The position numbers and the translations under genes are program-made. Below the pieces are notes generated by a model that made no database searches, was not told the DNA's origin, and worked only from the letters and a program-made list of their open reading frames with translations. Positions 22,938 through 32,622 of a stretch of DNA of 64,000 bases are shown here, in pieces. Source of the DNA: Rhodopseudomonas pentothenatexigens (lineage in GTDB: Bacteria > Pseudomonadota > Alphaproteobacteria > Rhizobiales > Xanthobacteraceae); the NCBI RefSeq assembly GCF_900218015.1, contig NZ_UFQQ01000001.1:62001-126000 (forward strand). The letters are read 5' to 3'. Within the stretch, counting starts at the first letter, position 1, and every line of letters starts with the position of its first letter.

Positions 22938-24620
22938 ATGACGACGGCAGACACAGCGGCGGGCGAGGCAGGGCGCGACTTCATTCGCGACATCGTCCAG
23001 GCCGATCTCGACAGCGGGAAGCACCGGACCATCGTGACCCGGTTCCCGCCGGAGCCCAATGGCTATCTGCACATCGGCCATGCCAAGTCGATCGCGCTGA
23101 ACTTCGGCATCGCGCAGGAATTCGGCGGCCGTTGCCACCTGCGGTTCGACGACACCAATCCGACCAAGGAAGAGCAGGAATACATCGACTCGATCCAGGC
23201 CGACGTGCGCTGGCTCGGTTTCGACTGGGGCGAGCACATGTTCTATGCCTCGGACTATTTCGAGCAGCTCTACGCCTGGGCGGAGCTGATGATCCGGAAC
23301 GGCGACGCCTATGTCGACGACCAGTCGCAGGACGAGATCCGTGCCAGCCGCGGTACGCTGACCGAGCCGGGCCAGAACAGCCCGTTCCGTGACCGCTCGG
23401 TCGAGGAGAACCTCGACCTGTTCCGGCGGATGAAGGCCGGCGAGTTTCCGAACGGCGCGCGAGTGCTGCGCGCCAAGATCGACATGGCGTCGGGCAACAT
23501 CAACCTGCGCGATCCGGTGCTGTACCGCATCCTGCATGCGCACCATCCGCGCACCGGCGACAAATGGTCGATCTATCCGAGCTACGACTACGCGCACGGC
23601 CAGTCGGATGCGATCGAGGGCATCACCCATTCGATCTGTACGCTGGAGTTCGAGGATCACCGGCCGCTGTACGAATGGCTTCTGTCGAAGCTCCCTGTGC
23701 CGTCGCAGCCGCGGCAGTACGAATTCGCGCGGCTCAACATCACCTACACTCTGCTGTCGAAGCGTGTGCTGACCGAGCTGGTGCGCGGTGGCCATGTCGC
23801 GGGCTGGGACGATCCGCGGATGCCGACGATGGCGGGGATGCGGCGCCGCGGCGTGCCGCCGGCGGCGCTGCGAGACTTCGTCAAGCGGATCGGCGTGGCG
23901 AAAGCCAACAGCGTGGTCGATCTCGGGATGCTGGAGTTCTGCATCCGCGAGGAATTGAACCGCACCGCGCAGCGCCGGATGGCCGTGCTGAAGCCGCTCA
24001 AGGTGGTGATCGAGAACTACCCGGAAGGCCAGACCGAGGAATTGGAGGCGATCAACCATCCGGACGATCCGAGCCTCGGCACCCGCAAGGTCGCGTTCGG
24101 CCGCGAGATCTACATCGAGCAGGACGACTTCATGGAGAACCCGCCGAAGAAGTTCTTCCGGCTGTCTCCGGGCAACGAAGTGCGGCTGCGCTACGCGTAT
24201 TTCATCAAGTGCCGCGAGATGATCAAGAACGCCGCCGGCGAGATCGTCGAGCTACGCTGCACCTACGATCCGGAAACCCGCGGCGGCAACGCGCCCGATG
24301 GCCGCAAGGTCAAGGCGACGATGCACTGGCTGCCGGCCGCACAGTCGGTCAAGGCGGAAATCCGGATCTATAATCAGCTGTTCGCCAATCCTGCGCCGAG
24401 CGCCGCGACCTTCGCCGACGACCTCAACCCGCAGTCGCTCGAAATTCTCACCGAGGCTCGGATCGAGCCGGAGACGGCGGCGAGCACTTCGACTGATCCG
24501 CTGCAGTTCGAGCGCCAGGGTTACTTCGTCCGCGACCGCGACTCGACCGCGGAGCGGCCGGTGTTCAACCGGACTATCGGGTTGCGAGATACCTTCGCCA
24601 AGGAAGTCGCCAAGGGCTGA
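22938..24620 (+). CDS. glnS: Glutaminyl-tRNA synthetase
   Basis: Charges tRNA-Gln directly. 560 aa. HIGH-type motif [20 protein letters not shown] at about residue 36, KMSKS-type motif LLSKRVL near 275, and the two C-terminal beta-barrel anticodon domains. Most alphaproteobacteria make Gln-tRNA through GatCAB, so a free-standing GlnS suggests past transfer into this lineage (established for the family; inferred here). Divergent from gltX with a gap of about 160 bases. Confidence 0.96.
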   Translation: MTTADTAAGEAGRDFIRDIVQADLDSGKHRTIVTRFPPEPNGYLHIGHAKSIALNFGIAQEFGGRCHLRFDDTNPTKEEQEYIDSIQADVRWLGFDWGEHMFYASDYFEQLYAWAELMIRNGDAYVDDQSQDEIRASRGTLTEPGQNSPFRDRSVEENLDLFRRMKAGEFPNGARVLRAKIDMASGNINLRDPVLYRILHAHHPRTGDKWSIYPSYDYAHGQSDAIEGITHSICTLEFEDHRPLYEWLLSKLPVPSQPRQYEFARLNITYTLLSKRVLTELVRGGHVAGWDDPRMPTMAGMRRRGVPPAALRDFVKRIGVAKANSVVDLGMLEFCIREELNRTAQRRMAVLKPLKVVIENYPEGQTEELEAINHPDDPSLGTRKVAFGREIYIEQDDFMENPPKKFFRLSPGNEVRLRYAYFIKCREMIKNAAGEIVELRCTYDPETRGGNAPDGRKVKATMHWLPAAQSVKAEIRIYNQLFANPAPSAATFADDLNPQSLEILTEARIEPETAASTSTDPLQFERQGYFVRDRDSTAERPVFNRTIGLRDTFAKEVAKG

Positions 24621-24712
24621 CCGGCTTCTGATCCCGATCGCGGCCCGCGGGCGATTGCCGGCCGGCGCAATCTGCTCCACTGTCCGCGCCGCGGCGGACG
24701 GGGGCGGGTGCC

Positions 24713-26986
24713 GTGGAGCGGCGCGATCGGACCAGAGCACGGACGTGGCCGACCGCTCCGGCAGGGGCCGGCGCGGTGCAGCCGTTCGGCCTGTCGTGGT
24801 GGCCGGCCCTGCAGGACCGCCTGCGTGACTGGACCTATGCCGAAGCCGGGCCCGGCCGGCTGCTGCCGTGGACGCCGGTCGCATTCGGTGCCGGCATCGC
24901 GCTGTACTTCGCCGCCGATCACGAGCCGGTCGCCTGGGTCGCTGCGGCAACCGCTGCAGTGGCCGCGGTCGCCGCCGTGCTGCTGCGGCGAAGCCGGGCG
25001 TTTGCGGCGCTGCTGCTGAGCGCAGCGCTGGCGGCGGGGTTCGCCACCGTGGCGCTGAAGGCCGCCAGGATCGCGCATCCGGTGCTGGCGGTGCCGGTCT
25101 TTGCTGCCGAGCTGCAGGGCTTCGTCGAAGTTCGCGAGGAGCGCGAGCGCACCGATCGTTTCGTGCTGCGGGTGACCAAGCTGACGGCGGCGCGAGCGCC
25201 GCCGCTACAGCGGGTGCGGCTGTCGGTGCGCAAGGGCACCGCGCCCGCGGTCGGCAGCTTCGTGACGCTGAAGGCCCGGCTGCAGCCGCCGCTGCAGCCG
25301 CTGCGGCCGGGCGGCTACGACTTCGCGCGCGATCTGTATTTCCAAGGCATCGCGGCGTCCGGCTTCGTGCTCGGCGCGATCGCCACCGCCGAGCCGCCGC
25401 AGGACGGCGGCTGGCGGCTCCGCTACGCTGCGGCGACGCAGGGATTGCGCGACGCGATCGACGCCCGGATCAAGGCTGCGCTCGACGGCGATGTGCGCGC
25501 CATCGCCACCGCGCTGCTCACCGGCAAGCGCGACGCGATTTCGACGCCGGTCAACGACGCGATGTTCGTCTCCGGCCTGGGCCATGTCCTGTCGATTTCC
25601 GGATATCACATGGCGGTCGTCGCGGGCGTGGTGTTCTTTGCGTTGCGCGCGCTGCTGGCGTTGATCCCGGCGCTGACGGTGACGTTTCCGATCAAGAAGG
25701 TCGCTGCCGCGGCGGCACTCGGCGCGGCGGCGTTCTACCTGGCGCTGTCGGGCGCCGAGGTCGCGACCCAGCGCTCGTTTCTGATGACCGCGGTGGTGCT
25801 GATCGCGGTGATGGTCGACCGCCGCGCGATCACCTTTCGCACCCTCGCGCTGGCGGCGCTGGTCGTGCTGCTGATCGCCCCGGAAGCGCTGGTGCACCCG
25901 AGCTTCCAGATGTCGTTCGCCGCCACCTTCGGCCTGGTGGCGCTGGTGCAGGTCGGCATGCCGGCGCTGTTCGCCAAGGCGGACAGTTCGGCGGCGGCGC
26001 GCGCAGCGCTGTGGGGCGGCCGCGAGATTGCGCTGCTGGCGCTCGCTTCGCTGATCGCCGGCCTCGCGACCATGCCTTACGGCGCTTATCACTTCCACCG
26101 CATCACGCCGTACGGCGTGCTCAGCAATCTGGCGGCGATGCCGGTGGTCTCCGCGATCGTGATGCCGGCGGGGCTGCTCGGGCTCGCCGCGATGCCGTTC
26201 GGGTTCGACGCGCCGTTCTGGCGGATCATGGAGTTCGGCATCGATTGGATGGTGCTGGTGGCGCAGTGGGTGGCGGCGTTGCCCGGCGCGGTCGGCCGCG
26301 TCACCGCGTTCGGCACCGGAGCGCTGCTGCTGGCCTCGCTCGGTCTGGTGCTGATCGGATTGCTGCGCACGCCGCTGCGCTGGAGCGGTGCGCTGGGGCT
26401 GGTGGCCGCAGTCGGCTGGGTGGCGTTGACGCCGCAGCCGGAGGTGCTGATTTCAGGTGACGGGCGGCAGGTCGCGGTCCGGGGCGCCGACGGCCGGCTG
26501 CACCTGATGCAGAGCGGCGCCGACGCTTTCCGGCTGAAGCAGTGGCTCGCCGCCGACGCCGATCCCCGGACCCCGGACGCGCCGTCGCTGCGCGCCGGCG
26601 TGTCCTGCGATCCCGACGGCTGCGTGGCGCCACTGGCGGATGGCCGACTGGTGGCGCTGTCGCTGCGGCCCGACGGCCTCGACGACGACTGCGCCCGCGC
26701 CGTCCTGATCGTCACCGCGGCGCAGCCGCCGCCGGACTGTGCGGCGCGGGTGATCGCGACCGATGAATTGCGGGAGAAGGGCGCTGTGGCGCTGCGTCGG
26801 AGCCCGGCCGCTCCCAAGTTGTTCGTGGCCGAGACGGCCCGGCCCAGCGGCCGCAATCGTCCGTGGGCTCCGGCGCGGCCGGAGGGGCCGCAGCAGGCCG
26901 GTGATCCCGCTGCCCCAGGCACAGCCGCCCGCCGGGCTCCGGTCGACGCGACCCCGGCGCCGCAGGATCAGTCGGACGAGGACTGA
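24713..26986 (+). CDS. comEC: ComEC/Rec2-family competence membrane protein, C-terminal nuclease-like domain degenerate
   Basis: Membrane channel family for DNA uptake. 757 aa, starting at a GTG at 24713 behind a G-rich stretch. The N-terminal DUF4131 region (about residues 40-230) has two to three helices. The Competence domain follows (about 240-530) with the signature VSGLGHVLSISGYHMAVVAG and some eight helices. The last 220 residues show no HxHxDH metallo-beta-lactamase motif and end in a Pro/Ala-rich tail, so the nuclease part found in Bacillus ComEC is missing or very divergent. Convergent with lexA. Confidence 0.88.
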   Translation: MERRDRTRARTWPTAPAGAGAVQPFGLSWWPALQDRLRDWTYAEAGPGRLLPWTPVAFGAGIALYFAADHEPVAWVAAATAAVAAVAAVLLRRSRAFAALLLSAALAAGFATVALKAARIAHPVLAVPVFAAELQGFVEVREERERTDRFVLRVTKLTAARAPPLQRVRLSVRKGTAPAVGSFVTLKARLQPPLQPLRPGGYDFARDLYFQGIAASGFVLGAIATAEPPQDGGWRLRYAAATQGLRDAIDARIKAALDGDVRAIATALLTGKRDAISTPVNDAMFVSGLGHVLSISGYHMAVVAGVVFFALRALLALIPALTVTFPIKKVAAAAALGAAAFYLALSGAEVATQRSFLMTAVVLIAVMVDRRAITFRTLALAALVVLLIAPEALVHPSFQMSFAATFGLVALVQVGMPALFAKADSSAAARAALWGGREIALLALASLIAGLATMPYGAYHFHRITPYGVLSNLAAMPVVSAIVMPAGLLGLAAMPFGFDAPFWRIMEFGIDWMVLVAQWVAALPGAVGRVTAFGTGALLLASLGLVLIGLLRTPLRWSGALGLVAAVGWVALTPQPEVLISGDGRQVAVRGADGRLHLMQSGADAFRLKQWLAADADPRTPDAPSLRAGVSCDPDGCVAPLADGRLVALSLRPDGLDDDCARAVLIVTAAQPPPDCAARVIATDELREKGAVALRRSPAAPKLFVAETARPSGRNRPWAPARPEGPQQAGDPAAPGTAARRAPVDATPAPQDQSDED

Positions 26987-27073
26987 ACCGCCGGCCGGTG
27001 CGAGACGATGCGGTGCGAGACGATGTGGCGGCGGCCGCAGAGCAGGGCGCCGCCGGACCGGAGGCGGTCCGCC

Positions 27074-27784
27074 TCAGTATTTGCGGTACAGCCCGATCAG
27101 CTTACCCTGAATCCGGACGCGGTTGGGCGGCAGGATCCGCACTTCATACGCCGCATTGGCCGGCTCCAGTGCGATCGACGCGCCGCGGCGGCGGAACCGC
27201 TTCAACGTCGCTTCCTCGTCGTCGATCAGCGCCACGACGATGTCGCCGGTGTTGGCGACATCGTTCTTCTGGATCAGCGCCATGTCGCCGTCGAGGATGC
27301 CGGCCTCGACCATCGAGTCGCCGCGCACTTCCAGCGCGTAGTGCTCGCCGCTACCCAGCATGTCGGCGGGGACGCTGATGGTGTGGCTGCGGGTCTGCAG
27401 CGCTTCGATCGGGGTGCCGGCGGCGATCCTGCCCATCACCGGCACCGCGACGCTGCCGCGATCATCGTCATCCTCGACGGGAGCCGAGCTCGGCGGCCGA
27501 ACCTTGCCGAGGTTGCCTTCGATCACACTCGGGGTGAAGCCGCGGCGGCCTCCGCTGGGCATGCCACCGGTGTCCGGCAGCTTGATGACTTCGATCGCGC
27601 GGGCGCGGTTCGGCAGCCGACGGATGAAGCCACGTTCTTCCAGCGCCGTGATCAGGCGGTGAATTCCGGACTTGGAGCGGAGGTCGAGCGCGTCCTTCAT
27701 CTCGTCGAACGACGGCGGGACGCCGGCTTCCTTCAGCCGCTCGTTGATGAATTTCAACAACTCAAACTGCTTGCGCGTCAGCAT
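27074..27784 (-). CDS. lexA: SOS repressor LexA
   Basis: Transcriptional repressor of the SOS regulon that self-cleaves when RecA is activated. 236 aa from the ATG at 27784 ([17 protein letters not shown]). The frame is open 39 codons further upstream, but that stretch contains an operator and no LexA similarity. Winged HTH at residues 1-65. Cleavage site Ala122-Gly123 ([10 protein letters not shown]), catalytic Ser157 (RGDSMVEAG) and Lys195 (EEATLKRF) are all present. Two LexA boxes lie upstream at 27816-27830 and 27907-27921, so autoregulation is expected. Confidence 0.97.
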   Translation of the reverse strand: MLTRKQFELLKFINERLKEAGVPPSFDEMKDALDLRSKSGIHRLITALEERGFIRRLPNRARAIEVIKLPDTGGMPSGGRRGFTPSVIEGNLGKVRPPSSAPVEDDDDRGSVAVPVMGRIAAGTPIEALQTRSHTISVPADMLGSGEHYALEVRGDSMVEAGILDGDMALIQKNDVANTGDIVVALIDDEEATLKRFRRRGASIALEPANAAYEVRILPPNRVRIQGKLIGLYRKY

Positions 27785-27815
27785 CGGCAAATCCCCAGTC
27801 GGCGACGGTGGGCCG

Positions 27816-27830
27816 GTTCGAGGTGCGTTC
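27816..27830 (-). promoter_or_regulatory. LexA (SOS) box 1, proximal to lexA
   Basis: Plus-strand reading GTTC-GAGGTGC-GTTC is an exact fit to the alphaproteobacterial SOS box GTTC-N7-GTTC. It lies 32-46 bases upstream of the lexA ATG, where bound LexA would block transcription. Confidence 0.85.
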
Positions 27831-27906
27831 CGGTTCGAAGAGAGTAGCTTCCGACGGCAGCCATCTTCCTCGAATCTCGAAAACAAATCATGAACGGACA
27901 CTATCT

Positions 27907-27921
27907 GTTCGGGGTGTGTTC
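27907..27921 (-). promoter_or_regulatory. LexA (SOS) box 2, distal to lexA
   Basis: Plus-strand reading GTTC-GGGGTGT-GTTC also fits GTTC-N7-GTTC and differs from box 1 at only two of the seven spacer bases; the bases after both boxes are CCG. It lies 91 bases farther from the start than box 1, between lexA and the moeA 3' end. Confidence 0.75.
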
Positions 27922-27960
27922 CGCAACCTCTTAATCGCGCGCCCGGAAATTCACCAGTTG

Positions 27961-29172
27961 CTATGACGGTAATTTAAGTATGAGGCAGCCGGAGCCGGCT
28001 TGCGCCGCCGGGGCAAAGGGCGGGCGTACGATCAGCGCTTCGGCTGCCGCCATCCGGGCGAGCAGCGACGAATCCTGGCTGTCGACCGGGGTCGCAATCT
28101 GGCGGCCTTCACCGTCGCGCGCCAGATTGGCGCGCAGATAGTCCTGGCGCTGATCGTTGGCGCCGATGTCGGCGCCGAGCAGCGCCGGTTCGGGCACATG
28201 CTTGGCCTGGCTCCGCCCCGACAGCGCCCGGATCAGCGGCACCATGAACAGCACGGCGCAGACATAGGACGACACCGGGTTGCCGGGTAGGCCGATCACC
28301 CGCAGCGCACCGAGGCGGCCGTGCATCATCGGCTTGCCGGGGCGCATCGCGATCTTCCAGAACGCGATCGCGGTGCCCTCGGCCTCCAGCGCGTCCTTGA
28401 CCAGATCGTGGTCACCGGCCGACGCGCCGCCCGTCGTCACCAGCAGATCGACGTCGAGATCGCGCGCCTGCCGGATCGCCGCCCGAGTGGCGTCGAGGGT
28501 GTCGGCCGCGATGCCGAGGTCGATCACCTCGGCGCCCTCGGCACGGGCGAGCGCGCGCAGCGCGTAGCCGTTGGAATAGACGATCTGGCCGGGGGCGGGC
28601 GTCGCTCCCGGCATCACCAGTTCGTCGCCGGTGGCGAGCATCGCCAGCCGCGGCCGGCGATGCACCGGCAGCGCCGGGTGGTTCATGCCGGCGGCGAGCG
28701 CGAGGTCGCGGTCGCTGAGGCGGTGGCCGTGGCGCAGCAGCACCTCGCCTTCGCTGAAATCGATCCCGGCCGGGCGGATGTGACGGCCGGGCCGGACGGC
28801 TTCGTTCACGGTGACGCGGTCGCCGTCGCGCACCGTGTCTTCCTGGATCACCACCGCGTCGGCGCCGTCCGGCACCACGCCGCCGGTGAAGATCCGCAAC
28901 GTCTCGCCGGCAGCAATGCCGGTCGTCGCCGGCCGGCCGGCTGCGATCTCGCCGATCACCCGCAGCGTTACCGGCGGGGCCGCGACATCGGCGGCACGTA
29001 CCGCATAGCCGTCCATCGCCGACATCGGCTGCGGCGGCTGGGTGCGCAGCGCGGTGAGATCGCGCGCCAGCACCCGGCTGTGCGCGTCCTCGAGCGCGAC
29101 CATCTCGGTCTCGAGCCCGTGCGCGCCGGCGAGCACCGCGGCGAGCGCATCGTCGACCGGCATCAGGGCCAT
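27961..29172 (-). CDS. moeA: Molybdopterin molybdotransferase MoeA
   Basis: Inserts molybdenum into adenylated molybdopterin in molybdenum cofactor synthesis. 403 aa from the ATG at 29172, which has GGGAG 8-12 bases upstream. Motifs are [53 protein letters not shown] and the [11 protein letters not shown] loop. Its usual partner moaC is at 36970-37500, so the pair is split by a 7.7-kb accessory block. Confidence 0.96.
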   Translation of the reverse strand: MALMPVDDALAAVLAGAHGLETEMVALEDAHSRVLARDLTALRTQPPQPMSAMDGYAVRAADVAAPPVTLRVIGEIAAGRPATTGIAAGETLRIFTGGVVPDGADAVVIQEDTVRDGDRVTVNEAVRPGRHIRPAGIDFSEGEVLLRHGHRLSDRDLALAAGMNHPALPVHRRPRLAMLATGDELVMPGATPAPGQIVYSNGYALRALARAEGAEVIDLGIAADTLDATRAAIRQARDLDVDLLVTTGGASAGDHDLVKDALEAEGTAIAFWKIAMRPGKPMMHGRLGALRVIGLPGNPVSSYVCAVLFMVPLIRALSGRSQAKHVPEPALLGADIGANDQRQDYLRANLARDGEGRQIATPVDSQDSSLLARMAAAEALIVRPPFAPAAQAGSGCLILKLPS

Positions 29173-29355
29173 GGCACCACTCCCTTCCAGGCGAAACGAA
29201 ATCGAAGCGTCCAAGCCGGCTTTAGGTGGCGCACGGCGACCACGCAAGCCTGCCGCAGCCGTCCTGCGGCGCCGCGTCGTTCGAAATCATTATTGTCGAA
29301 CCGTCGTGTCGGCCTGTACCACCTGTTGCTGGCATCGAGCGGACGGAGCGCGCAG

Positions 29356-29718
29356 ATGGATGAGTTTCCGAAATGGTTCCTGCGGATCATGATCGTGGTC
29401 GGCACGATCGCCTTCGTCTCGGTGTATTGGATGCGCCACGACTGGAGCAAAGGCTGGATGCCGTCGTTCAACACCGGCGACTACAGTCCGCCCGGCGCCG
29501 CGCCTGAACCGGCGGTCCCGGCAACTCCGGCACCGTCTCCGGCGCCCGCACCAGCCGCATCGGTAGCCGGCGAAGCAGCGAGGCCCACGGCCGCGCCGAG
29601 CGTGCCTGCGGCGGCGCCGGCTGCTGCCCGCGCCTCCGTGCCGTGCCAGCCGATCGGCCGCACCGCCAAGGGCGAGCTGGTGTATTCGATGGACTGCCGG
29701 GCGCTGCCGGCGCAATGA
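29356..29718 (+). CDS. Small single-pass membrane protein, Pro/Ala-rich, unknown function
   Basis: 120 aa from the ATG at 29356 (MDEFPKWFLRIMIVVGTIAF). One hydrophobic segment at about residues 8-24 is followed by a Trp-containing stretch (YWMRHDWSKGWMPSF), a Pro/Ala linker (about 45-95) and a short C-terminal motif with two Cys (PCQPIGRTAKGELVYSMDCR). The two cysteines could form a disulphide in the periplasm. No family recognised. Divergent from moeA. Confidence 0.6.
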   Translation: MDEFPKWFLRIMIVVGTIAFVSVYWMRHDWSKGWMPSFNTGDYSPPGAAPEPAVPATPAPSPAPAPAASVAGEAARPTAAPSVPAAAPAAARASVPCQPIGRTAKGELVYSMDCRALPAQ

Positions 29719-29769
29719 CGACGGTCGTCGCGCGGCGTGCGCTCGCCGCGTGGTCGCGCGTCTGAGGCT

Positions 29770-30183
29770 CTAGTCGATGATCTCAGCGCCCTCGGCGCTG
29801 AGGCGGGCGAGCCCGTCCTTCATCTGTTGCACGCGCTCCGGCGTGTGGCCCTGCCACTTGGTCACTTCGGCGACGATGCGCAGCGGATGTTGCGAGCGGT
29901 AGGACAGCGTCGGGTTGCCGGGGAACTTCTTGTCGGTCAGGTTAGGGTCGTCCTCGAACGGGCCGGTGGGCTCGACGACATAGATCCGCTGCGGCGCATC
30001 GCCGGCCGCCAGCTCGGCGCCCCAGATCGCGGCATCCAGCGTGCCGGCAAAATACACCCAGGACAACGGCGCAGCCGTAGTGAAATTGGACTGGTGGCCG
30101 ACCACGATCAGGTCTCCGGGACTGAGATCTGCCCGTGTCCCGTGGAAAAATTGGCGCACGAACATGCTGGCCGCTGCGGACAT
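29770..30183 (-). CDS. arr: Rifampin ADP-ribosyltransferase
   Basis: Transfers ADP-ribose from NAD to the C23 hydroxyl of rifamycins and so inactivates them. 137 aa, typical for Arr. Recognisable blocks are RQFFHGTRADLSPGDLIVVG (NAD-binding His14), WVYFAGTLDAAIWGAELAAG, VEPTGPFEDDPNLTDKKFPG and TKWQGHTPERVQQMKDGLAR. It sits in the accessory block between moeA and moaC with no mobile element directly beside it, so it may be intrinsic. Resistance itself is inferred. Confidence 0.93.
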   Translation of the reverse strand: MSAAASMFVRQFFHGTRADLSPGDLIVVGHQSNFTTAAPLSWVYFAGTLDAAIWGAELAAGDAPQRIYVVEPTGPFEDDPNLTDKKFPGNPTLSYRSQHPLRIVAEVTKWQGHTPERVQQMKDGLARLSAEGAEIID

Positions 30184-30332
30184 GAGGGGCGGGCTCCGGT
30201 GGTTGAACCGAGATGAGGCGACAAGGCGCCACGTGGGCGGGCAATCAAGTCAGGCGCTGATACCGACCTGCGTCGCGGTTTCCTTCGCCAGGGGCCGAGA
30301 CGTCGTGCGGCCTCGGCCTGAAGGGGCCTGTA

Positions 30333-30821
30333 CTAAGCGGTTGCCGGCGCCGGGTCGCCATCGTCGGCGTTGATCATCACCGGCAGATACACCGTAGCGA
30401 ATTCCGGCGGCAGGCGCCGTGGCCGGCCGCTGCTGAGTTCGATGCAGACGAGTTGCCAGCGCCCGCGCATGATGGTGGCGCCGTCGCGTGGGCGGATCAG
30501 CTGGAAGCGGCGCTCCATCACCAGCTTGCCGTCGCTGCCGTAGATCCAGGTGCCGAGCAGCATCTCGTCGCCGAGATGGCTGGGCAGCAGGTAGTCGTAT
30601 TCGCCGCGGCGGATCGCCATCGCCCGATCGAGCCGCTGCCAGTCGGCGAGCGACAGGCCGAGCGCTTCGGAATGCGCCCATCCGACGCTGTCGCACCACC
30701 GCACATACACCGAATTGTTGGTGTGATTGAGCCCGTCGATATCGCCCGGCGCGGGCGTCATCGGCAGCGTGAACGGGGCGGGATGATCCCAGGCGAGATC
30801 GGCGGCAGCGTCGGTCATCAT
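30333..30821 (-). CDS. Hot-dog fold acyl-CoA thioesterase (4HBT family)
   Basis: 162 aa from the ATG at 30821; a second ATG at 30818 directly follows. The start of the fold reads FTLPMTPAPGDIDGLNHTNN followed by SVYVRWCD, the YbgC/4HBT pattern with the catalytic Asp in the DxxGLNHTNN segment. Likely hydrolyses an acyl-CoA or aryl-CoA; the substrate cannot be told. It lies 28 bases downstream of the HAD phosphatase gene on the same strand, so the two may be co-transcribed. Confidence 0.82.
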   Translation of the reverse strand: MMTDAAADLAWDHPAPFTLPMTPAPGDIDGLNHTNNSVYVRWCDSVGWAHSEALGLSLADWQRLDRAMAIRRGEYDYLLPSHLGDEMLLGTWIYGSDGKLVMERRFQLIRPRDGATIMRGRWQLVCIELSSGRPRRLPPEFATVYLPVMINADDGDPAPATA

Positions 30822-30849
30822 CAGGTCTCGTCGCGGTTCGTTCGCGCGC

Positions 30850-31476
30850 TTACAGGCCGAGCTGATCGAGCGCGCGGGCGACGTCGTCGCTGGAGCGCAC
30901 CTGGACCGCGTGCAGCCCGCGCTCGCGCGCGGCTGCGACGTTTTCCGCCAGATCGTCGAAGAACACAATGCGCTGCGGCGCGATGCCGATCGCCTTGACG
31001 ACGAAATCGTAGGTCTCGCCGTGCGGCTTGCGCATTCCGATCCGCGACGACAGGAACAGTTCGCGGAAGTGCACCAGCAACTCGGCATAGTGCTCGGAAA
31101 AATGCGCGATGTGCGCGGCGTTGGTGTTGGACAGCGCGTACAGCGGAAGATGCCTGGCGGCGCGGTCGAGCAGCGGGGCGATGCCGGGCATCTCGCCGAT
31201 GAAGATCGCGTTCCAACCGTCGCGCAGTTGCTGGTCCGTCAGCTTCAGGTCCAGCGCGGTGCGTACCGCTGCGAAGAACTCTTCGTCGGTGACGTGTCCG
31301 GTCTCGTAGCGGTGGAAAGTGTCGTCCTGCGCGAGCTTGGCCATCAACGCGTGCGGATCGCTGCCGAGCTCGACCGCCCAGGCCTTCAGCGTGCGGCGCA
31401 GATCGTAGTCGATCACCACGCGGCCGAGATCGAACAGCAGCGCATCGGCGGCGCCGGGACTGAGAGCGGTCGTCAT
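30850..31476 (-). CDS. HAD-superfamily phosphatase, YihX-like
   Basis: 208 aa from the ATG at 31476. HAD motif I is LLFDLGRVVID (nucleophile Asp16), motif II is in LYALSNTNAAH, and motifs III/IV are GMRKPHGETY and RIVFFDDLAENVAAA. The cap is small and helical. The pattern DLG-x-V and GMRKP resembles E. coli YihX (alpha-D-glucose-1-phosphate phosphatase), but specificity is not assured. It precedes the thioesterase gene and is divergent from the MotB-like gene. Confidence 0.85.
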   Translation of the reverse strand: MTTALSPGAADALLFDLGRVVIDYDLRRTLKAWAVELGSDPHALMAKLAQDDTFHRYETGHVTDEEFFAAVRTALDLKLTDQQLRDGWNAIFIGEMPGIAPLLDRAARHLPLYALSNTNAAHIAHFSEHYAELLVHFRELFLSSRIGMRKPHGETYDFVVKAIGIAPQRIVFFDDLAENVAAARERGLHAVQVRSSDDVARALDQLGL

Positions 31477-31737
31477 ATCTTCGAAACCTGTCGGCGAGAG
31501 TCCGGAATCAGAGGCGAGCAGCGACACAGGCTTATTTTGGTTAAAGAATGTTATAGGCTGACGAAACCGTTTGGTAATCCGCAGCAGGTAGAACGATTGG
31601 CGCTGCGAGCGCATCCTTTTGCAATCACCTTGCACCACATGCGGGGTCGCGGCGCCGGATTTGGTCAGCGGCGATCCGCTCATGCGCTTCGAAGGTCCCG
31701 TCTTGTCGCAGTTCTCGACCGCATCGGGGCGATCCTG

Positions 31738-32592
31738 ATGAAGGGCGGTGGCGGTCGCCTGGCGTCGGGCAGCAAGAAGAAGGTCGAAGAGGAACACCAG
31801 GCCCACGGCTGGTTCGTGACCTTCGCCGACCTGATGGGCCTTCTGGTCAGCTTCTTCGTGATGCTGGTTTCGTTCTCGACCCAGGACCTGCACAAGATGC
31901 AGATCATCGCCGGCTCGATGCGCGAGGCGTTCGGCGTGCAGCAGAATTCGCGGTTCGCCGGCATTCTCGAGACCGACGGGGTGCCGGTGCAGGGCCACGT
32001 CAAGAGCAAGCGCAACGTCGCGCCCGACCAGGCCAGCAACACGCCGCATCTGGAAGAGGCGGGCGGCTCCGGCAGCGCGGCTTCGCACGCCAAGGCCGAA
32101 CGCGAATTCGCACTGGCCTCGGCCTCGCTGCGCCAGGCGCTGCAGGACGTGCCTGAACTCGCCGAGATGTCGAAGAATGTGATGTTCGACGAAACCCCGG
32201 CCGGGCTCAATCTCGAGCTCACCGATCAGGACGGCCGCCCGATGTTTCCGGACGGCTCGGCGGTGCCGTACGAGCGCACCCGCAAGCTGGTCGCCCGGCT
32301 CGCGGCGCCGCTGCGCGCCACCTCGCTGCGGATCAGCATCGTCGGACACACCGCAGCCACCGTCATGCGGAACGGTGACGTCGATCCGCTGAGCCTGTCG
32401 GTCGACCGCGCCAGCGCCGTGCACGAAATTCTCAAGCAGGAGGGGCTGCCGACAAGCCAGGTGCTGTCTCTGATCGGCAAGGGCGACGGCGATCCGCTGT
32501 TGCCGGATGCGCCGATGCTGTCGGCCAATCGTCGCGTCACCATCATGCTGATGCGCGAGAATCCGCCGCTCCCGCCGGACCTGCAACGCTGA
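31738..32592 (+). CDS. MotB-like protein (OmpA-type peptidoglycan-binding stator subunit)
   Basis: 284 aa. One N-terminal helix (about residues 26-45) carries the proton-channel Asp in WFVTFADLMGLLVSFFVMLV, matching MotB Asp32. A periplasmic linker follows, then an OmpA-like peptidoglycan-binding domain (about 150-275; RISIVGHTAA, LSLSVDRASAV). No motA neighbour is visible on either side, so it may work with a distant MotA or belong to a non-flagellar stator. The ATG at 31738 has only a weak GGGGCGA upstream. A 261-base gap separates it from the divergent HAD gene, with no clear promoter seen. Confidence 0.85.
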   Translation: MKGGGGRLASGSKKKVEEEHQAHGWFVTFADLMGLLVSFFVMLVSFSTQDLHKMQIIAGSMREAFGVQQNSRFAGILETDGVPVQGHVKSKRNVAPDQASNTPHLEEAGGSGSAASHAKAEREFALASASLRQALQDVPELAEMSKNVMFDETPAGLNLELTDQDGRPMFPDGSAVPYERTRKLVARLAAPLRATSLRISIVGHTAATVMRNGDVDPLSLSVDRASAVHEILKQEGLPTSQVLSLIGKGDGDPLLPDAPMLSANRRVTIMLMRENPPLPPDLQR

Positions 32593-32622
32593 CAGAGCTT
32601 TCGCCGGGCCCGTTCGATCGGC

